Assembly (NCBI GenBank): GCA_038040325.1
Contig: JBBPIM010000008.1
Location: 13,999-77,998 of the forward strand
From: Mayfieldus profundus
GTDB lineage: Bacteria; Actinomycetota; Thermoleophilia; Solirubrobacterales; 70-9
Reading direction: 5' to 3'
DNA length: 64,000 bases
Position numbers and translations under genes: made by a program. A model generated the notes under the pieces. It was not told where the DNA came from, did no database searches, and saw only the letters and a list, made by a program, of their open reading frames with translations. Shown piece by piece: positions 40,601 through 48,928 of this stretch (within the stretch, counting starts at the first letter, position 1; each line of letters begins with the position of its first letter).

Positions 40601-41758
40601 CTACCCGCCGGGCTCGGAAAGTTCCGTCTGCGACCGCGGCCCCGCAGGAGCTTCCCGAGTCGGCGGGGACGGGTCGAACAGGCCCGCGTCGGCACCGGCG
40701 CGCTCACGCCGCACGTTCGGGCTCCAGCGCAGGAACTCCTCGACCTCACGCTCGTAGCGGTAGGGCGACTTGACCCCCGACAGGACGGGGCGCAGCCGCA
40801 GATGCTCGCCCAGCTTCAGCACGGCTTCGCGCGAGGTGAACTCGTAGCGGAACCCCGTTGCCTTGAACTTGCGGTTGTCGAGGCCCCGCCCGAAGCGAAG
40901 CTGGTTGAGCATCTCGTCGGGCACGCGGAAGCCCAGCCTGCGGAGGGGCCCGACCGCGAGGCCGGTGCCCCACGGGGGCAGCACCGGCAGCGGGCGCTTT
41001 CCGAGCAGGCCGATCACCTCTGAGAGGGCCAGCACGCCGTCCGCGGCGACGTTGTAGATCCCGTCGACGTCGTTGAAGGCGGCGTGCTCGAGCGCGTGCA
41101 CGACGTCGTCCTCGTGCGCGAACTGGTAGCGCGGGTCGAAGCCGAGGATCATCGGCACCATCGGCAGCGTGACCATCCGGATGTGCGAGGTGTCCACGTC
41201 GGGCCCCAGCACGTTCGCGCAGCGCAGGACCGTCACAGTGACGTCGCGGCGCTTCTCGGCGAAGTCGGCGACTGCGGCTTCGGCCTCGACGATGTCGCGC
41301 TCGATCGGGGTCCGGGGCGGATGCTTGCGTCCTATCTCCTCGGTGAAGAAGGCGGGGTCGTCCTGCTCGCATCCGTACCAGTGCGCAGAGCTCTTGAAGA
41401 CCAGCTTTCGCACCGGTGAGTCTTCCCCCGTGCAGGCGGCGAGGATGTTGAGCGTCCCGATCACGTTGTTCTCGTGCGCGTCTCCGCGTGAGGTGGCGAT
41501 CGAGTCCACGGTGAGCCGGGTGTCGATGACGGTGTCGATCTCGGCCGCCTTGACGATGCGCTGGATCAGCGAGTGCTGGGTGCCGACCTTCACGTATTCG
41601 GTGCGCTCCAGCTCGCGGGTCGGCTCGCGGCTGTCCACGCCGATGATCGCCTCCACCTCGGGGAACGACTCCAGCGCCTGCGCGAGTCGCCCACCCCAGT
41701 AGGTGGCGAGGCCGGTGACCAGCACGCGGCGAGCGGGGGGCCTGTCGACCGGGCTCAT
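40601..41758 (-). CDS. NAD-dependent epimerase/dehydratase (extended SDR)
   Basis: This 385-residue SDR has LVTGLATYWGGRLAQALE as its nucleotide loop (an atypical GxxTYWGG), VIDTRLTVDS, FKSSAHWYGC, and DVVHALEHAAF. The Y-x3-K dyad is not evident at the usual position, so catalysis may differ or be lost. The ATG overlaps the stop of the acyltransferase as ATGA; a lipid- or sterol-related role is plausible from that pairing only. The last roughly 30 residues are Pro/Ser-rich. Confidence 0.78.
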   Translation of the reverse strand: MSPVDRPPARRVLVTGLATYWGGRLAQALESFPEVEAIIGVDSREPTRELERTEYVKVGTQHSLIQRIVKAAEIDTVIDTRLTVDSIATSRGDAHENNVIGTLNILAACTGEDSPVRKLVFKSSAHWYGCEQDDPAFFTEEIGRKHPPRTPIERDIVEAEAAVADFAEKRRDVTVTVLRCANVLGPDVDTSHIRMVTLPMVPMILGFDPRYQFAHEDDVVHALEHAAFNDVDGIYNVAADGVLALSEVIGLLGKRPLPVLPPWGTGLAVGPLRRLGFRVPDEMLNQLRFGRGLDNRKFKATGFRYEFTSREAVLKLGEHLRLRPVLSGVKSPYRYEREVEEFLRWSPNVRRERAGADAGLFDPSPPTREAPAGPRSQTELSEPGG

Positions 41759-42663
41759 CCGAGCCACACCGACTGTCGCTCGCCGACCATCTCGTGCAGG
41801 TTCTCTTGAATCCGGACGCGAACCTCCTGGGAGATCGTCTGCACCAGCGCCTTGTCGTCGTCGGGGTCGGCGCCCAGCTCGGCGGTGTCGATCGGCTCCA
41901 GGAAGCGAACCCGGAACTTCGCCGGCAGATAGCCGAGCATCCCCAGCGGTCCCATCCATGGGAACGTCGGGGTGATCGGGAAATAGAGAAGGCCCGTGAG
42001 GCGCTTCATGAGACCGGACTGGGCGAAGATCGGCGCCGCCTCCTCGGCCCCGACCACGCAGACCGGAACCAGCTTCGCCCGCGCCCGCATCGCCGCGGCG
42101 ACGAATCCCCCCCGCCCGAAGCGGCGCAGCCGGTAGCGCTGGCTGTAGAGCTTCTCGGTTCCCTTGCGCCCCTCGGGAAACACCAGCACCAGCTGCTCCT
42201 CGTCGTAGAGCAGCCGCTGTACGTTGGCCGGGTGCGCCGCCACGCAGCCGATCTTGGGGATCAGCATCGAAAACAGCGGATAGCCCTTGAAGAAATGCTC
42301 GACCGTGATGTTGAGCGGGCGCGGGTTGGGATGCTCCTCGCGGATCGCCTTGGCAATCATTGCGGCGTCGGGCGGCAGCGCGCCGGAATGGTTGGAGACC
42401 AGCAATGCACCGCCCTCGGAGGGGACGTTCTCGATCCCCTCGATCTCGGCGCGAAACCAGTAGCGGTAGAAGAACTCGACCACGGTGCGGTCGAAGATCT
42501 CCTCGATCCGCTCCGAGCGGCCCCAGTCGTTGACGCGGCGCTCGGGCTCGATCGCGGGCAGCAGGTCACGATCGCGGACCGCCGGCAGCGCCGGCGCCTC
42601 CTGCTCGCGCTCGTCCGGAGCTCCGGCCAGCGATGTTCGATCAGGCGTCATCGAGCCTGTCAT
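41755..42663 (-). CDS. PlsC-like 1-acylglycerol-3-phosphate acyltransferase
   Basis: This protein of about 302 residues has an acyltransferase domain: the catalytic HxxxxD appears as NHSGALPPDA, followed by VLVFPEGRKGT, the glycerophosphate-binding motif, and VCVVGAEEAAPIF. It likely esterifies a lipid at the inner leaflet. ATG 42663 or 42651 starts it; the longer upstream frame is not protein-like. It is followed by the SDR gene with ATGA overlap and diverges from the MTHFS-like gene. Confidence 0.85.
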   Translation of the reverse strand: MTGSMTPDRTSLAGAPDEREQEAPALPAVRDRDLLPAIEPERRVNDWGRSERIEEIFDRTVVEFFYRYWFRAEIEGIENVPSEGGALLVSNHSGALPPDAAMIAKAIREEHPNPRPLNITVEHFFKGYPLFSMLIPKIGCVAAHPANVQRLLYDEEQLVLVFPEGRKGTEKLYSQRYRLRRFGRGGFVAAAMRARAKLVPVCVVGAEEAAPIFAQSGLMKRLTGLLYFPITPTFPWMGPLGMLGYLPAKFRVRFLEPIDTAELGADPDDDKALVQTISQEVRVRIQENLHEMVGERQSVWLG

Positions 42664-42699
42664 TCTGGCAGTCGAGGGCCGCCGATATGTTTCGATGCG

Positions 42700-43413
42700 G
42701 TGCGCTCCAAGGACAAGATCCGGCAGGAGGTCTGGAAGGCCATGGACCGGGAGGGCGTTTCGCGCTTTCCCGGCGCCGAGGGCCGCATACCCAACTTCGC
42801 CGGAGCCAAGCTGGCCGCCCAAAAGCTGGCCGGCCACAGGCTCTGGAAACGGGCCCGGGTGATCAAGGCCAACCCGGACTCGCCCCAGACCCACGCCCGG
42901 CGGGCGGCGCTGGAGGAGGGCAAGACGCTGATCATGGCGGTGCCGCGGTTGCGCGATCCGCACCCCTTCCGGCTGCTCGAGCCCAAGCGCCTCTCGAAGT
43001 CGGCGCTGCGCGAGGCGGCGACTATCAAGGGGGCACTCCGCCATGGCAGGGTGGTGGCCGTGGACGACCTCCCCGAGATCGACTTCGTGCTGTGCGGCTC
43101 GGTCGCGGTGAATCTCAGCGGCGCGAGGGTCGGCAAGGGCGGCGGCTTCTCCGACCTCGAGTACGGGATCCTGATCGACGCCGGCCGGATCGACGATCAC
43201 ACCATCGTCGCCACCACCGTGCACCCGATCCAGATCATGCGCGAGCACCTGAGGATGATCGGGCACGACCTGCCGGTCGACCTGGTCGCCACCCCGCGCG
43301 CGGCAATCGAGGTGGAGCGAACCTACGAGCGGCCCCGGGGAATCCTCTGGGACCACCTGCAGCCCCCGCAGATCCGCGAGATCCCGATCCTCGAGCGGAT
43401 CGGGTACGCATGA
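42700..43413 (+). CDS. 5-formyltetrahydrofolate cyclo-ligase-like protein
   Basis: This 237-residue protein has the MTHFS-family core: FPGAEGRIPNFAGAKLAA near the start, LIMAVPRLRDPHPF and GGGFSDLEYGIL (the conserved GxGxGxxD-like loop). It resembles the longer MTHFSD-type branch more than canonical MTHFS, so folate activity is not certain. The start is GTG 42700, with TATGTT eight bases upstream. Its stop overlaps the hydrolase start as ATGA. Confidence 0.75.
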   Translation: MRSKDKIRQEVWKAMDREGVSRFPGAEGRIPNFAGAKLAAQKLAGHRLWKRARVIKANPDSPQTHARRAALEEGKTLIMAVPRLRDPHPFRLLEPKRLSKSALREAATIKGALRHGRVVAVDDLPEIDFVLCGSVAVNLSGARVGKGGGFSDLEYGILIDAGRIDDHTIVATTVHPIQIMREHLRMIGHDLPVDLVATPRAAIEVERTYERPRGILWDHLQPPQIREIPILERIGYA

Positions 43414-44414
43414 GCACCGACCGCCGGCAGCGCGGGCGCCGGCTCTGGGTGAGCGGCACGCCCTGGCAGCAACGCCCCCACCCGACGCCCTCCGACGGGC
43501 CCGACCCCTACGGCAACCCGGACCCCGAGTGGCTGCGGGTCGACTGGCGACAGCACCTGCGCCGGGTCGAAGTCGATACGCCCGCGCTGGAGCCGCACCG
43601 GGGCAGCCCGGTGGACCCGACCCGCACCGCGGTCAACCTGGTGGAGATCGGCGAGGGAGACCCCCTGCTGCTCGTTCACGGCCTCGGCGGCTGCTGGCAG
43701 AACTGGCTCGAGAACATTTCCCAGCTTGCCCGCACGCACCGGGTGATCGTTCCGGACCTGCCCGGCTTCGGCGCCAGCCCAATGCCGGGCTGGGAGATCT
43801 CGATCAGCGCCTACGGCCGTCTGCTGCACCTGCTCTGCGAGGCGCTGGATACCGGGCCGGTCGCGCTGGTCGGCAACTCGATGGGCGGGTTCGTGTCGGC
43901 CGAGGTGGTTGTGAGCGAGCCGACCCGGGTGCGCAAGTTGGCGCTGGTCTCGGCCGCGGGCGTCTCGCATGCCCGCATGTACAGGGCGCCGGCCGAGACG
44001 GCGGGGCGCATGGCGAGGGCAGCGGCGCCGCTGGTGCTGCGCTACCGCGAGCGGGCGCTGCAGCGTCCGGGGCTGCGGCACCGGGTCTTCAGCAACCTCT
44101 TCTACAAGCCCAACGCGCTGCGCACCGAGCTGATCTGGGAGATCACCCACCAGGGAATCCACTCGCCTGGACTGGTGGCCGGACTCGGCGCCCTGGCCGG
44201 CTACGACATCCTCGACCGCCTCGACGATGTCGAGGTCCCCACCCTGATCGTCTGGGGGCAGGACGACCACGTGGTGCCGCCCAGCGATGCGCTCGAATAC
44301 GCGCGGCTGATCCCCCACGCCCGCCTCGAGATCTTCGCCCGCTGCGGGCATCTGCCGATGGCGGAGCGGCCGGTGCGCTTCAACCGGGTGCTCGAGGACT
44401 TCCTCGCCGCCTAG
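43410..44414 (+). CDS. Alpha/beta hydrolase
   Basis: This 334-residue protein has an alpha/beta-hydrolase fold: oxyanion motif LVHGLGGCWQNW, nucleophile elbow GNSMGG, the acid Asp in VWGQDDHVVPP and the catalytic His in CGHLPMAERP. The roughly 70-residue N-terminal extension is not recognised. The substrate is unknown, though the neighbours (acyltransferase, SDR) hint at lipids. ATG 43410 overlaps the preceding stop. The 3' end overlaps the convergent ilvD by 4 bp. Confidence 0.85.
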   Translation: MSTDRRQRGRRLWVSGTPWQQRPHPTPSDGPDPYGNPDPEWLRVDWRQHLRRVEVDTPALEPHRGSPVDPTRTAVNLVEIGEGDPLLLVHGLGGCWQNWLENISQLARTHRVIVPDLPGFGASPMPGWEISISAYGRLLHLLCEALDTGPVALVGNSMGGFVSAEVVVSEPTRVRKLALVSAAGVSHARMYRAPAETAGRMARAAAPLVLRYRERALQRPGLRHRVFSNLFYKPNALRTELIWEITHQGIHSPGLVAGLGALAGYDILDRLDDVEVPTLIVWGQDDHVVPPSDALEYARLIPHARLEIFARCGHLPMAERPVRFNRVLEDFLAA

Positions 44415-46105
44415 CCGGTGATCGCGCCCGTCGAAGCGGAGCTGACCGTGGCCGCGTACTTGGCCATCACGCCGCGGCGGTAGGGCGGCTCCGGCGGCCG
44501 GTAGTCCGCAATCCTGCTGGCGATCTCCTCGTCGGAGAGCTCGACGTCGATGCGCCGCTCGGCGACGTCGATCGTGACCGTGTCGCCATCGCGCACGGCC
44601 GCGATCGGTCCGCCCTTCACCGCCTCCGGGGCGACGTGGCCGGCCATCAGGCCGCGGGTGGCGCCGGAGAAGCGCCCGTCGGTCAGCAGCGCCACCTCCT
44701 CGCCCAGCCCCTCGCCGACGATCGCAGCGGTGACCTGCAGCATCTCGCGCATCCCCGGGCCGCCGGCGGGGCCCTCGTTGCGGATCACGATGATGTCGCC
44801 CGGCTCGAGGCGCTGGTCCTTGACCGCGCGGAAGCACTCCTCCTCGGACTCGAAGACGCGTGCCGGGCCGGTCTGACCGAGCCGCTCGGTCCCGGCCAGC
44901 TTCACCACCGACCCCTCCGGGGCGAGGTTGCCGCGCAGGATTGCCAGGCCCCCTTCGGGCTTGAGCGGGTCCGAGAGCGGGCGCACGACCTCCTGGCCGG
45001 GGGCCTCCTGCGCCGCCTCCGCCACCTCGCCAATCGTCTGCCCGGTGACGGTTATCGCGCCCTCGTGCAGCAGCCCGGCCTCGGAGAGGCGGTTGAGGAT
45101 CAGCGGCACACCGCCGGCGGCATAGAGGTCGGTCGCCACAAAGCGGCCGCCCGGCTTGAGGTCCGCGAGCAGCGGCGTGCGCCGCGAGATCGCTTCGAAG
45201 TCGTCGATCTCCAGCTCGATCTCCGCCTCGCAGGCAACCGCGAGCAGGTGCAGCACCGCGTTGGTCGACCCGCCGGAGGCGCAGACGCAGGAGATCGCGT
45301 TCTCCAGCGACTCACGGGTGATCACCCGGCTCGGCCGCAGGTCCTCCTCGAGCGCCCGCAGCACCAGCTCGCCCATCCGCTCGGAGACTTCCTCCTTGTC
45401 GGAGTCCTCGGCGGGCACCATCGAGGAGCCCCCGGGTGAGATCCCCATCGCCTCGAATGCGCAGGCCATCGTGTTGGCGGTGAACTGGCCGCCGCAGGCG
45501 CCGGCGCCCGGGCTGGCACAGCTCTCGAGCTCGCGCAGCTCCTCCGCGCTCATATCGCCGGCGGCATGGGCGCCAATCGCCTCGAAGACGTCGAGGATCG
45601 TCACGTCGTGCCCATGCCAGTGGCCGGGCGCGATCGAGCCCCCGTACAGCATCACTCCGGGAACGTCGAGGCGGACCAGCGCCATCACGCAGCCGGGGAT
45701 CGTCTTGTCGCATGCCGACAGTGCCGCGACTGCATCGAACTGGTAGCCGCGCACTGTGAGCTCGATCGAGTCGGCAATCACCTCCCGACTGACCAGCGAG
45801 GTCTTCATCCCCTCGGTCCCCATCGTGATCCCGTCAGAGATCGCGATCGTGTTGAACTCCATCGGGGTGCCCCCGGCGGCGCGCACGCCCTGCTTGACGT
45901 GCTCGGCGAGGCCGCGCAGGTGGAAGTTGCAGGGCATCGCTTCGGTCCAGGTGTTGGCGACACCGATCGTGGGACGGCTCAGGGCGTCGTCGTCGAACCC
46001 GATGCCCTTCATGTAGGCGCGGGCGGCGGCGCGATCCGGCCCGTCGAAGACGGCCGCCGAGCGAGGGCGCGGGACCGCGGTCTTGGTTTCGCCGCTGGTG
46101 CTCAA
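44411..46105 (-). CDS. ilvD: Dihydroxy-acid dehydratase
   Basis: This 564-residue IlvD makes 2-keto acids for valine, leucine and isoleucine synthesis. Cluster-ligand cysteines appear in ALSACDKTIPGC and GAGACGGQFTANTM; the C-terminal half has LTDGRFSGATRG and GHVAPEA. The likely start is TTG 46105, which overlaps the upstream stop as TTGA and puts the first conserved block (RPRSAAVFDG) about 12 residues in. The frame also runs through the heptamer repeats upstream, which are not part of IlvD. Confidence 0.93.
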   Translation of the reverse strand: MSTSGETKTAVPRPRSAAVFDGPDRAAARAYMKGIGFDDDALSRPTIGVANTWTEAMPCNFHLRGLAEHVKQGVRAAGGTPMEFNTIAISDGITMGTEGMKTSLVSREVIADSIELTVRGYQFDAVAALSACDKTIPGCVMALVRLDVPGVMLYGGSIAPGHWHGHDVTILDVFEAIGAHAAGDMSAEELRELESCASPGAGACGGQFTANTMACAFEAMGISPGGSSMVPAEDSDKEEVSERMGELVLRALEEDLRPSRVITRESLENAISCVCASGGSTNAVLHLLAVACEAEIELEIDDFEAISRRTPLLADLKPGGRFVATDLYAAGGVPLILNRLSEAGLLHEGAITVTGQTIGEVAEAAQEAPGQEVVRPLSDPLKPEGGLAILRGNLAPEGSVVKLAGTERLGQTGPARVFESEEECFRAVKDQRLEPGDIIVIRNEGPAGGPGMREMLQVTAAIVGEGLGEEVALLTDGRFSGATRGLMAGHVAPEAVKGGPIAAVRDGDTVTIDVAERRIDVELSDEEIASRIADYRPPEPPYRRGVMAKYAATVSSASTGAITG

Positions 46106-46725
46106 GCCGAGACCTCGTTCCTCGTTCCTCGTTCCTCGTTCCTCGTTCCTGGCTCGTCGCCGCCCTGTAAGGCTGTATTGCGGCGGCGGCCCTCCCACTC
46201 CCCAAGTCGCAGCAGATCGCGGCGCACCTGGGTGGGATCGACCTGGCGGCCGGGCATGTGCATGTTGGCGTCTCCGATCAACCGGCGCTCGTCACCATGC
46301 AACGCCATCCACTTGGCGAGGACGTCGTCGGAGTCGGGGAGGCGCTCGCCCGTCGCGGACTGGTCCTGGTCGGGGAAGCCGACGCAGTACTCGTTGAGCA
46401 GCTCGCCGCTGCGCTCCTCGTAGGCGACGATCGGACGATGGGCATAGATCAGGTAGCCGTAGCCCCGATCGGGGCCCTGGCCGCCGCGCACGCGGATGAA
46501 GCCCAGCTCGCGGTACATCTCGTAGGCGCCGTCGCCGACCACCGACCGCAGCAGCTCGCGCGCCCGCAACTCGGCGCGCCGCTCGCGGCCGGGGTCGTAG
46601 GCGGCTCGCCGCGGCACCGGCCGGCGCGCGCGCCGGCGCCCCAGTGCGGCACGTGCGTCCGGCCCGAAGGCGAGCGCGGCAAGCACGGCGAGAGCGAGGA
46701 GGATCCCCGCGGCGGCGAGCGACAT
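46102..46725 (-). CDS. Membrane-anchored protein of unknown function with repeat-encoded C-terminus
   Basis: This 207-residue protein has one N-terminal membrane helix (AAAGILLALAVLAALAFG), a basic stretch, then a soluble domain (AELRARELLRSVVGDGAYEM, RGYGYLIYAHRPIVAYEERS, IGDANMHMPGRQVDPTQVRR). The final residues (GTRNEERGTRNE) are encoded by the GAACGAG heptamer array. Its TGA overlaps the ilvD TTG start. I do not recognise the family. Because 7-nt units do not divide by three, a change of copy number would alter the C-terminus and where translation ends. Confidence 0.65.
   Translation of the reverse strand: MSLAAAGILLALAVLAALAFGPDARAALGRRRARRPVPRRAAYDPGRERRAELRARELLRSVVGDGAYEMYRELGFIRVRGGQGPDRGYGYLIYAHRPIVAYEERSGELLNEYCVGFPDQDQSATGERLPDSDDVLAKWMALHGDERRLIGDANMHMPGRQVDPTQVRRDLLRLGEWEGRRRNTALQGGDEPGTRNEERGTRNEVSA
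46114..46148. repeat. Perfect heptanucleotide tandem repeat, 5 copies, inside a reading frame
   Basis: Five exact CTCGTTC copies (GAACGAG on the minus strand) lie at the 3' end of the membrane-anchored protein gene, 9 bp before the ilvD start. It is the longest perfect short tandem repeat I see in the window. Confidence 0.92.
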
Positions 46726-46734
46726 GGCGGTCGC

Positions 46735-46980
46735 TCAGCCCCCGGCGGCGGGCGGGAAGAAGATCACCTGCTCGGCGTCGCGGGGGACCTCGTCGAAGTC
46801 CCTCACCATCGTCGCCTCGTGGCGGCCGTTCCCGTCGCTGGTCGGGACCGCCGCCCACATCCCCTCGTCGAGCTGCCGGCGGAACTCCTCGATCAGGCGC
46901 TCCTCTTCCTCGACAACCTCGACGTCGCCCTCGGCGAGCAGCACGTCGCCGTGGCCGGGCTTCATGCGAACGAACCTCAT
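46735..46980 (-). CDS. Small conserved protein of unknown function (81 aa)
   Basis: This 81-residue protein begins MRFVRMKPGHGDVLLAEGD and ends VPRDAEQVIFFPPAAGG. It is compact and acidic, with no membrane segment or metal motif. The sequence looks like a conserved protein rather than a chance frame, but I cannot name it. CATAAT lies seven bases before its ATG, overlapping the thiD stop, so it may be transcribed without a leader. The membrane-anchored gene starts 10 bp after its stop. Confidence 0.65.
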   Translation of the reverse strand: MRFVRMKPGHGDVLLAEGDVEVVEEEERLIEEFRRQLDEGMWAAVPTSDGNGRHEATMVRDFDEVPRDAEQVIFFPPAAGG

Positions 46981-46988
46981 TGGATGAA

Positions 46989-47780
46989 TTATGCCTGGTC
47001 GCCGAACACGTTCACCGGGCCGGCCCCGGCGCCGACGTCACGCAAACCCGCGCCGACCGCGGCACCGGCAATCGCCCGGGCCCGCCGGGCCGCCTCCAGC
47101 GGGGACTCGCCAAGCGCCAACCCGGCCGCCAGCGCCGAGGAATGGGTGCAGCCGGACCCGTGCGAGGCGCCGCCCGGGTGGCGCTCGCCGGAAATCGCCA
47201 CCGCCTCGCCGCCGTCGTAGAACAGGTCGGCGCCACCCTCGGTGTGGCCGCCGGTGACCACGACCGCGCGCGGCCCGAGCTCGCGCACCGCGCGCGCCAG
47301 CTCCTCCTGGCTCGCCCGCTCGCCGAGGCCGGTCAGCTCGCGGGCCTCGGGGACGTTGGGCGTCGCCACGGCCGCCAGCGGCAGCGCCCGCTCGGCCAGC
47401 GCTGCCCGGGCGTCGGGAGCGAGCAGCACGGCGCCGCTCTCGGCGACCATCACCGGGTCGAGCACCACCGGGGCATCGCCCACCAGTCCCAGCGCCTCGA
47501 CAACGGCGTCGATCGTCTTGATATCGCCCAGCATCCCGATCTTCACCGCGTCCACGCCGATGTCCTCGGCGACCGCACGAACCTGCGCGACGATCATCTG
47601 CGGCGCAACCGGCTCGACATCGGACACCCCGACGGTGTTCTGGGCGGTGATCGCGGTGATCGCGGTCATCCCGTATACGCCGCAGGCGGCGAACGCCTTC
47701 AGGTCGGCCTGGATGCCGGCGCCCCCGCCCGAGTCGGAGCCGGCGATCGAGAGAACCGCGGGGATGCGTCTCTGAGCCAT
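46989..47780 (-). CDS. thiD: Hydroxymethylpyrimidine / phosphomethylpyrimidine kinase
   Basis: This 263-residue ribokinase-fold enzyme phosphorylates HMP and HMP-P for thiamine synthesis. It shows LSIAGSDSGGGAGIQADLKA at the N-terminus, TAITAQNTVGV, VLDPVMVAESGA, and the catalytic motif GSGCTHSSALAAGLA. No TPP riboswitch is visible upstream; the gene lies 11 bp after dprA on the same strand. No other thi genes are nearby. Confidence 0.95.
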   Translation of the reverse strand: MAQRRIPAVLSIAGSDSGGGAGIQADLKAFAACGVYGMTAITAITAQNTVGVSDVEPVAPQMIVAQVRAVAEDIGVDAVKIGMLGDIKTIDAVVEALGLVGDAPVVLDPVMVAESGAVLLAPDARAALAERALPLAAVATPNVPEARELTGLGERASQEELARAVRELGPRAVVVTGGHTEGGADLFYDGGEAVAISGERHPGGASHGSGCTHSSALAAGLALGESPLEAARRARAIAGAAVGAGLRDVGAGAGPVNVFGDQA

Positions 47781-47791
47781 GCGGGTGAAGG

Positions 47792-48928
47792 CTACGTAGG
47801 CGGGGTGATGGGCGGCACCCGGTCAGGTGCCGCCAGCGAGGTGCGCGAGTAGGTGCCGGACAGGCCCGCCTCGAGGTAGCCGAGCAGCTCCAGCCGTACC
47901 AGGGCCACCGAGATCTCCGCGGCGCTGCGATCGAGGGCGATCGCGATCGAGTCGGGGTCTGTGTCGCCGCGCTCGACCCGTTCCAGGACCTTCTCGAGCT
48001 CGGGCTCCAGCGCCGGGCCCGTCGTCGCGATCCGCGGCGCCCCGGGCCCGATAAGAACGTCGAGCACGTCCTGCGCCTCGCGAACCACGTGGGCGCCGTC
48101 GAACAGCAGCTGGTTGGTGCCCGCGGACATGCGGGCTCCGACCGGGCCCGGAACGGCGCCGACGAGGCGGCCCAGATCCGCGGCGAGCTCGGCCGTGATC
48201 AGCGAGCCCGAGTGCCTCGCCGCCTCGACCACCACGGTCATCGCCGCGATGCCCGCCATGATCCGGTTGCGCGCGGGGAACGCCCACTTCCAGGGCGTCG
48301 TGCCCGGTGGCAGCTCCGAAAGCACCAGGCCCCGCTCGCGGATGCGGCGGTGCTGGCCACGGTGGTGGCGCGGGTAGGGCACGTCGGCGCCGCAGCCGAG
48401 CACCGCCACCGTTGTTCCACCCTCGAGCGCCCCCCGGTGGGCCGCCCCGTCGATCCCCCAGGCCATGCCGCTGACCACCGTGAAGCCGGCGCTCGCCAGG
48501 TCGCGGGCCAGCGAGCCCGCCACCTCGCGGCCGTAGGAGGTGGCCCGCCGCGCTCCCACCACCGTGACCGTTCGCTCGCGCACCAGCGACGCCAGCCGGG
48601 CGCGGTCTCCGAGCCCGAACAGCGCCGCGGGTCGGTCGGGAGCATCGCAAAGCCCCTCGGGAAAGGCATCGTCGTGGCGGCACACCGTCCAGCCCCCGGC
48701 CTCCGCGATCCGTTGCTGAATAGGACCGGCGCCGTGGGCCCGCACCTCGTCGAGCAGCGGGCCCGCCTTGTCTGCCGCGACTGCCCGGGCCAGCTGCTCG
48801 TCGCCGAGCTTGAGGAGCTCCGGCGCCCTGGAGCCGGGCTCTCCGGTCGCGATGCGCTCTATATATGGAGCGAGCCGCCCCAGCAACGCCATCCGCGCCA
48901 GGCAGGCCTCGCAGGCGCCCGCGCTCAT
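47792..48928 (-). CDS. dprA: DNA-processing protein DprA
   Basis: This 378-residue DprA has the Rossmann-like core: VTVVGARRATSYGREVA, VVSGMAWGIDGAAHRGALEG, TVAVLGCGADVPYP, FPARNRIMAGIA, and SGSLITAELAADLGR. A C-terminal winged-helix-like domain follows (about residues 300-360). It loads RecA on incoming single-stranded DNA in transformation. The ATG overlaps the comM stop as ATGA, so comM-dprA is one unit. No comEA/comEC genes are in the window. Confidence 0.94.
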   Translation of the reverse strand: MSAGACEACLARMALLGRLAPYIERIATGEPGSRAPELLKLGDEQLARAVAADKAGPLLDEVRAHGAGPIQQRIAEAGGWTVCRHDDAFPEGLCDAPDRPAALFGLGDRARLASLVRERTVTVVGARRATSYGREVAGSLARDLASAGFTVVSGMAWGIDGAAHRGALEGGTTVAVLGCGADVPYPRHHRGQHRRIRERGLVLSELPPGTTPWKWAFPARNRIMAGIAAMTVVVEAARHSGSLITAELAADLGRLVGAVPGPVGARMSAGTNQLLFDGAHVVREAQDVLDVLIGPGAPRIATTGPALEPELEKVLERVERGDTDPDSIAIALDRSAAEISVALVRLELLGYLEAGLSGTYSRTSLAAPDRVPPITPPT

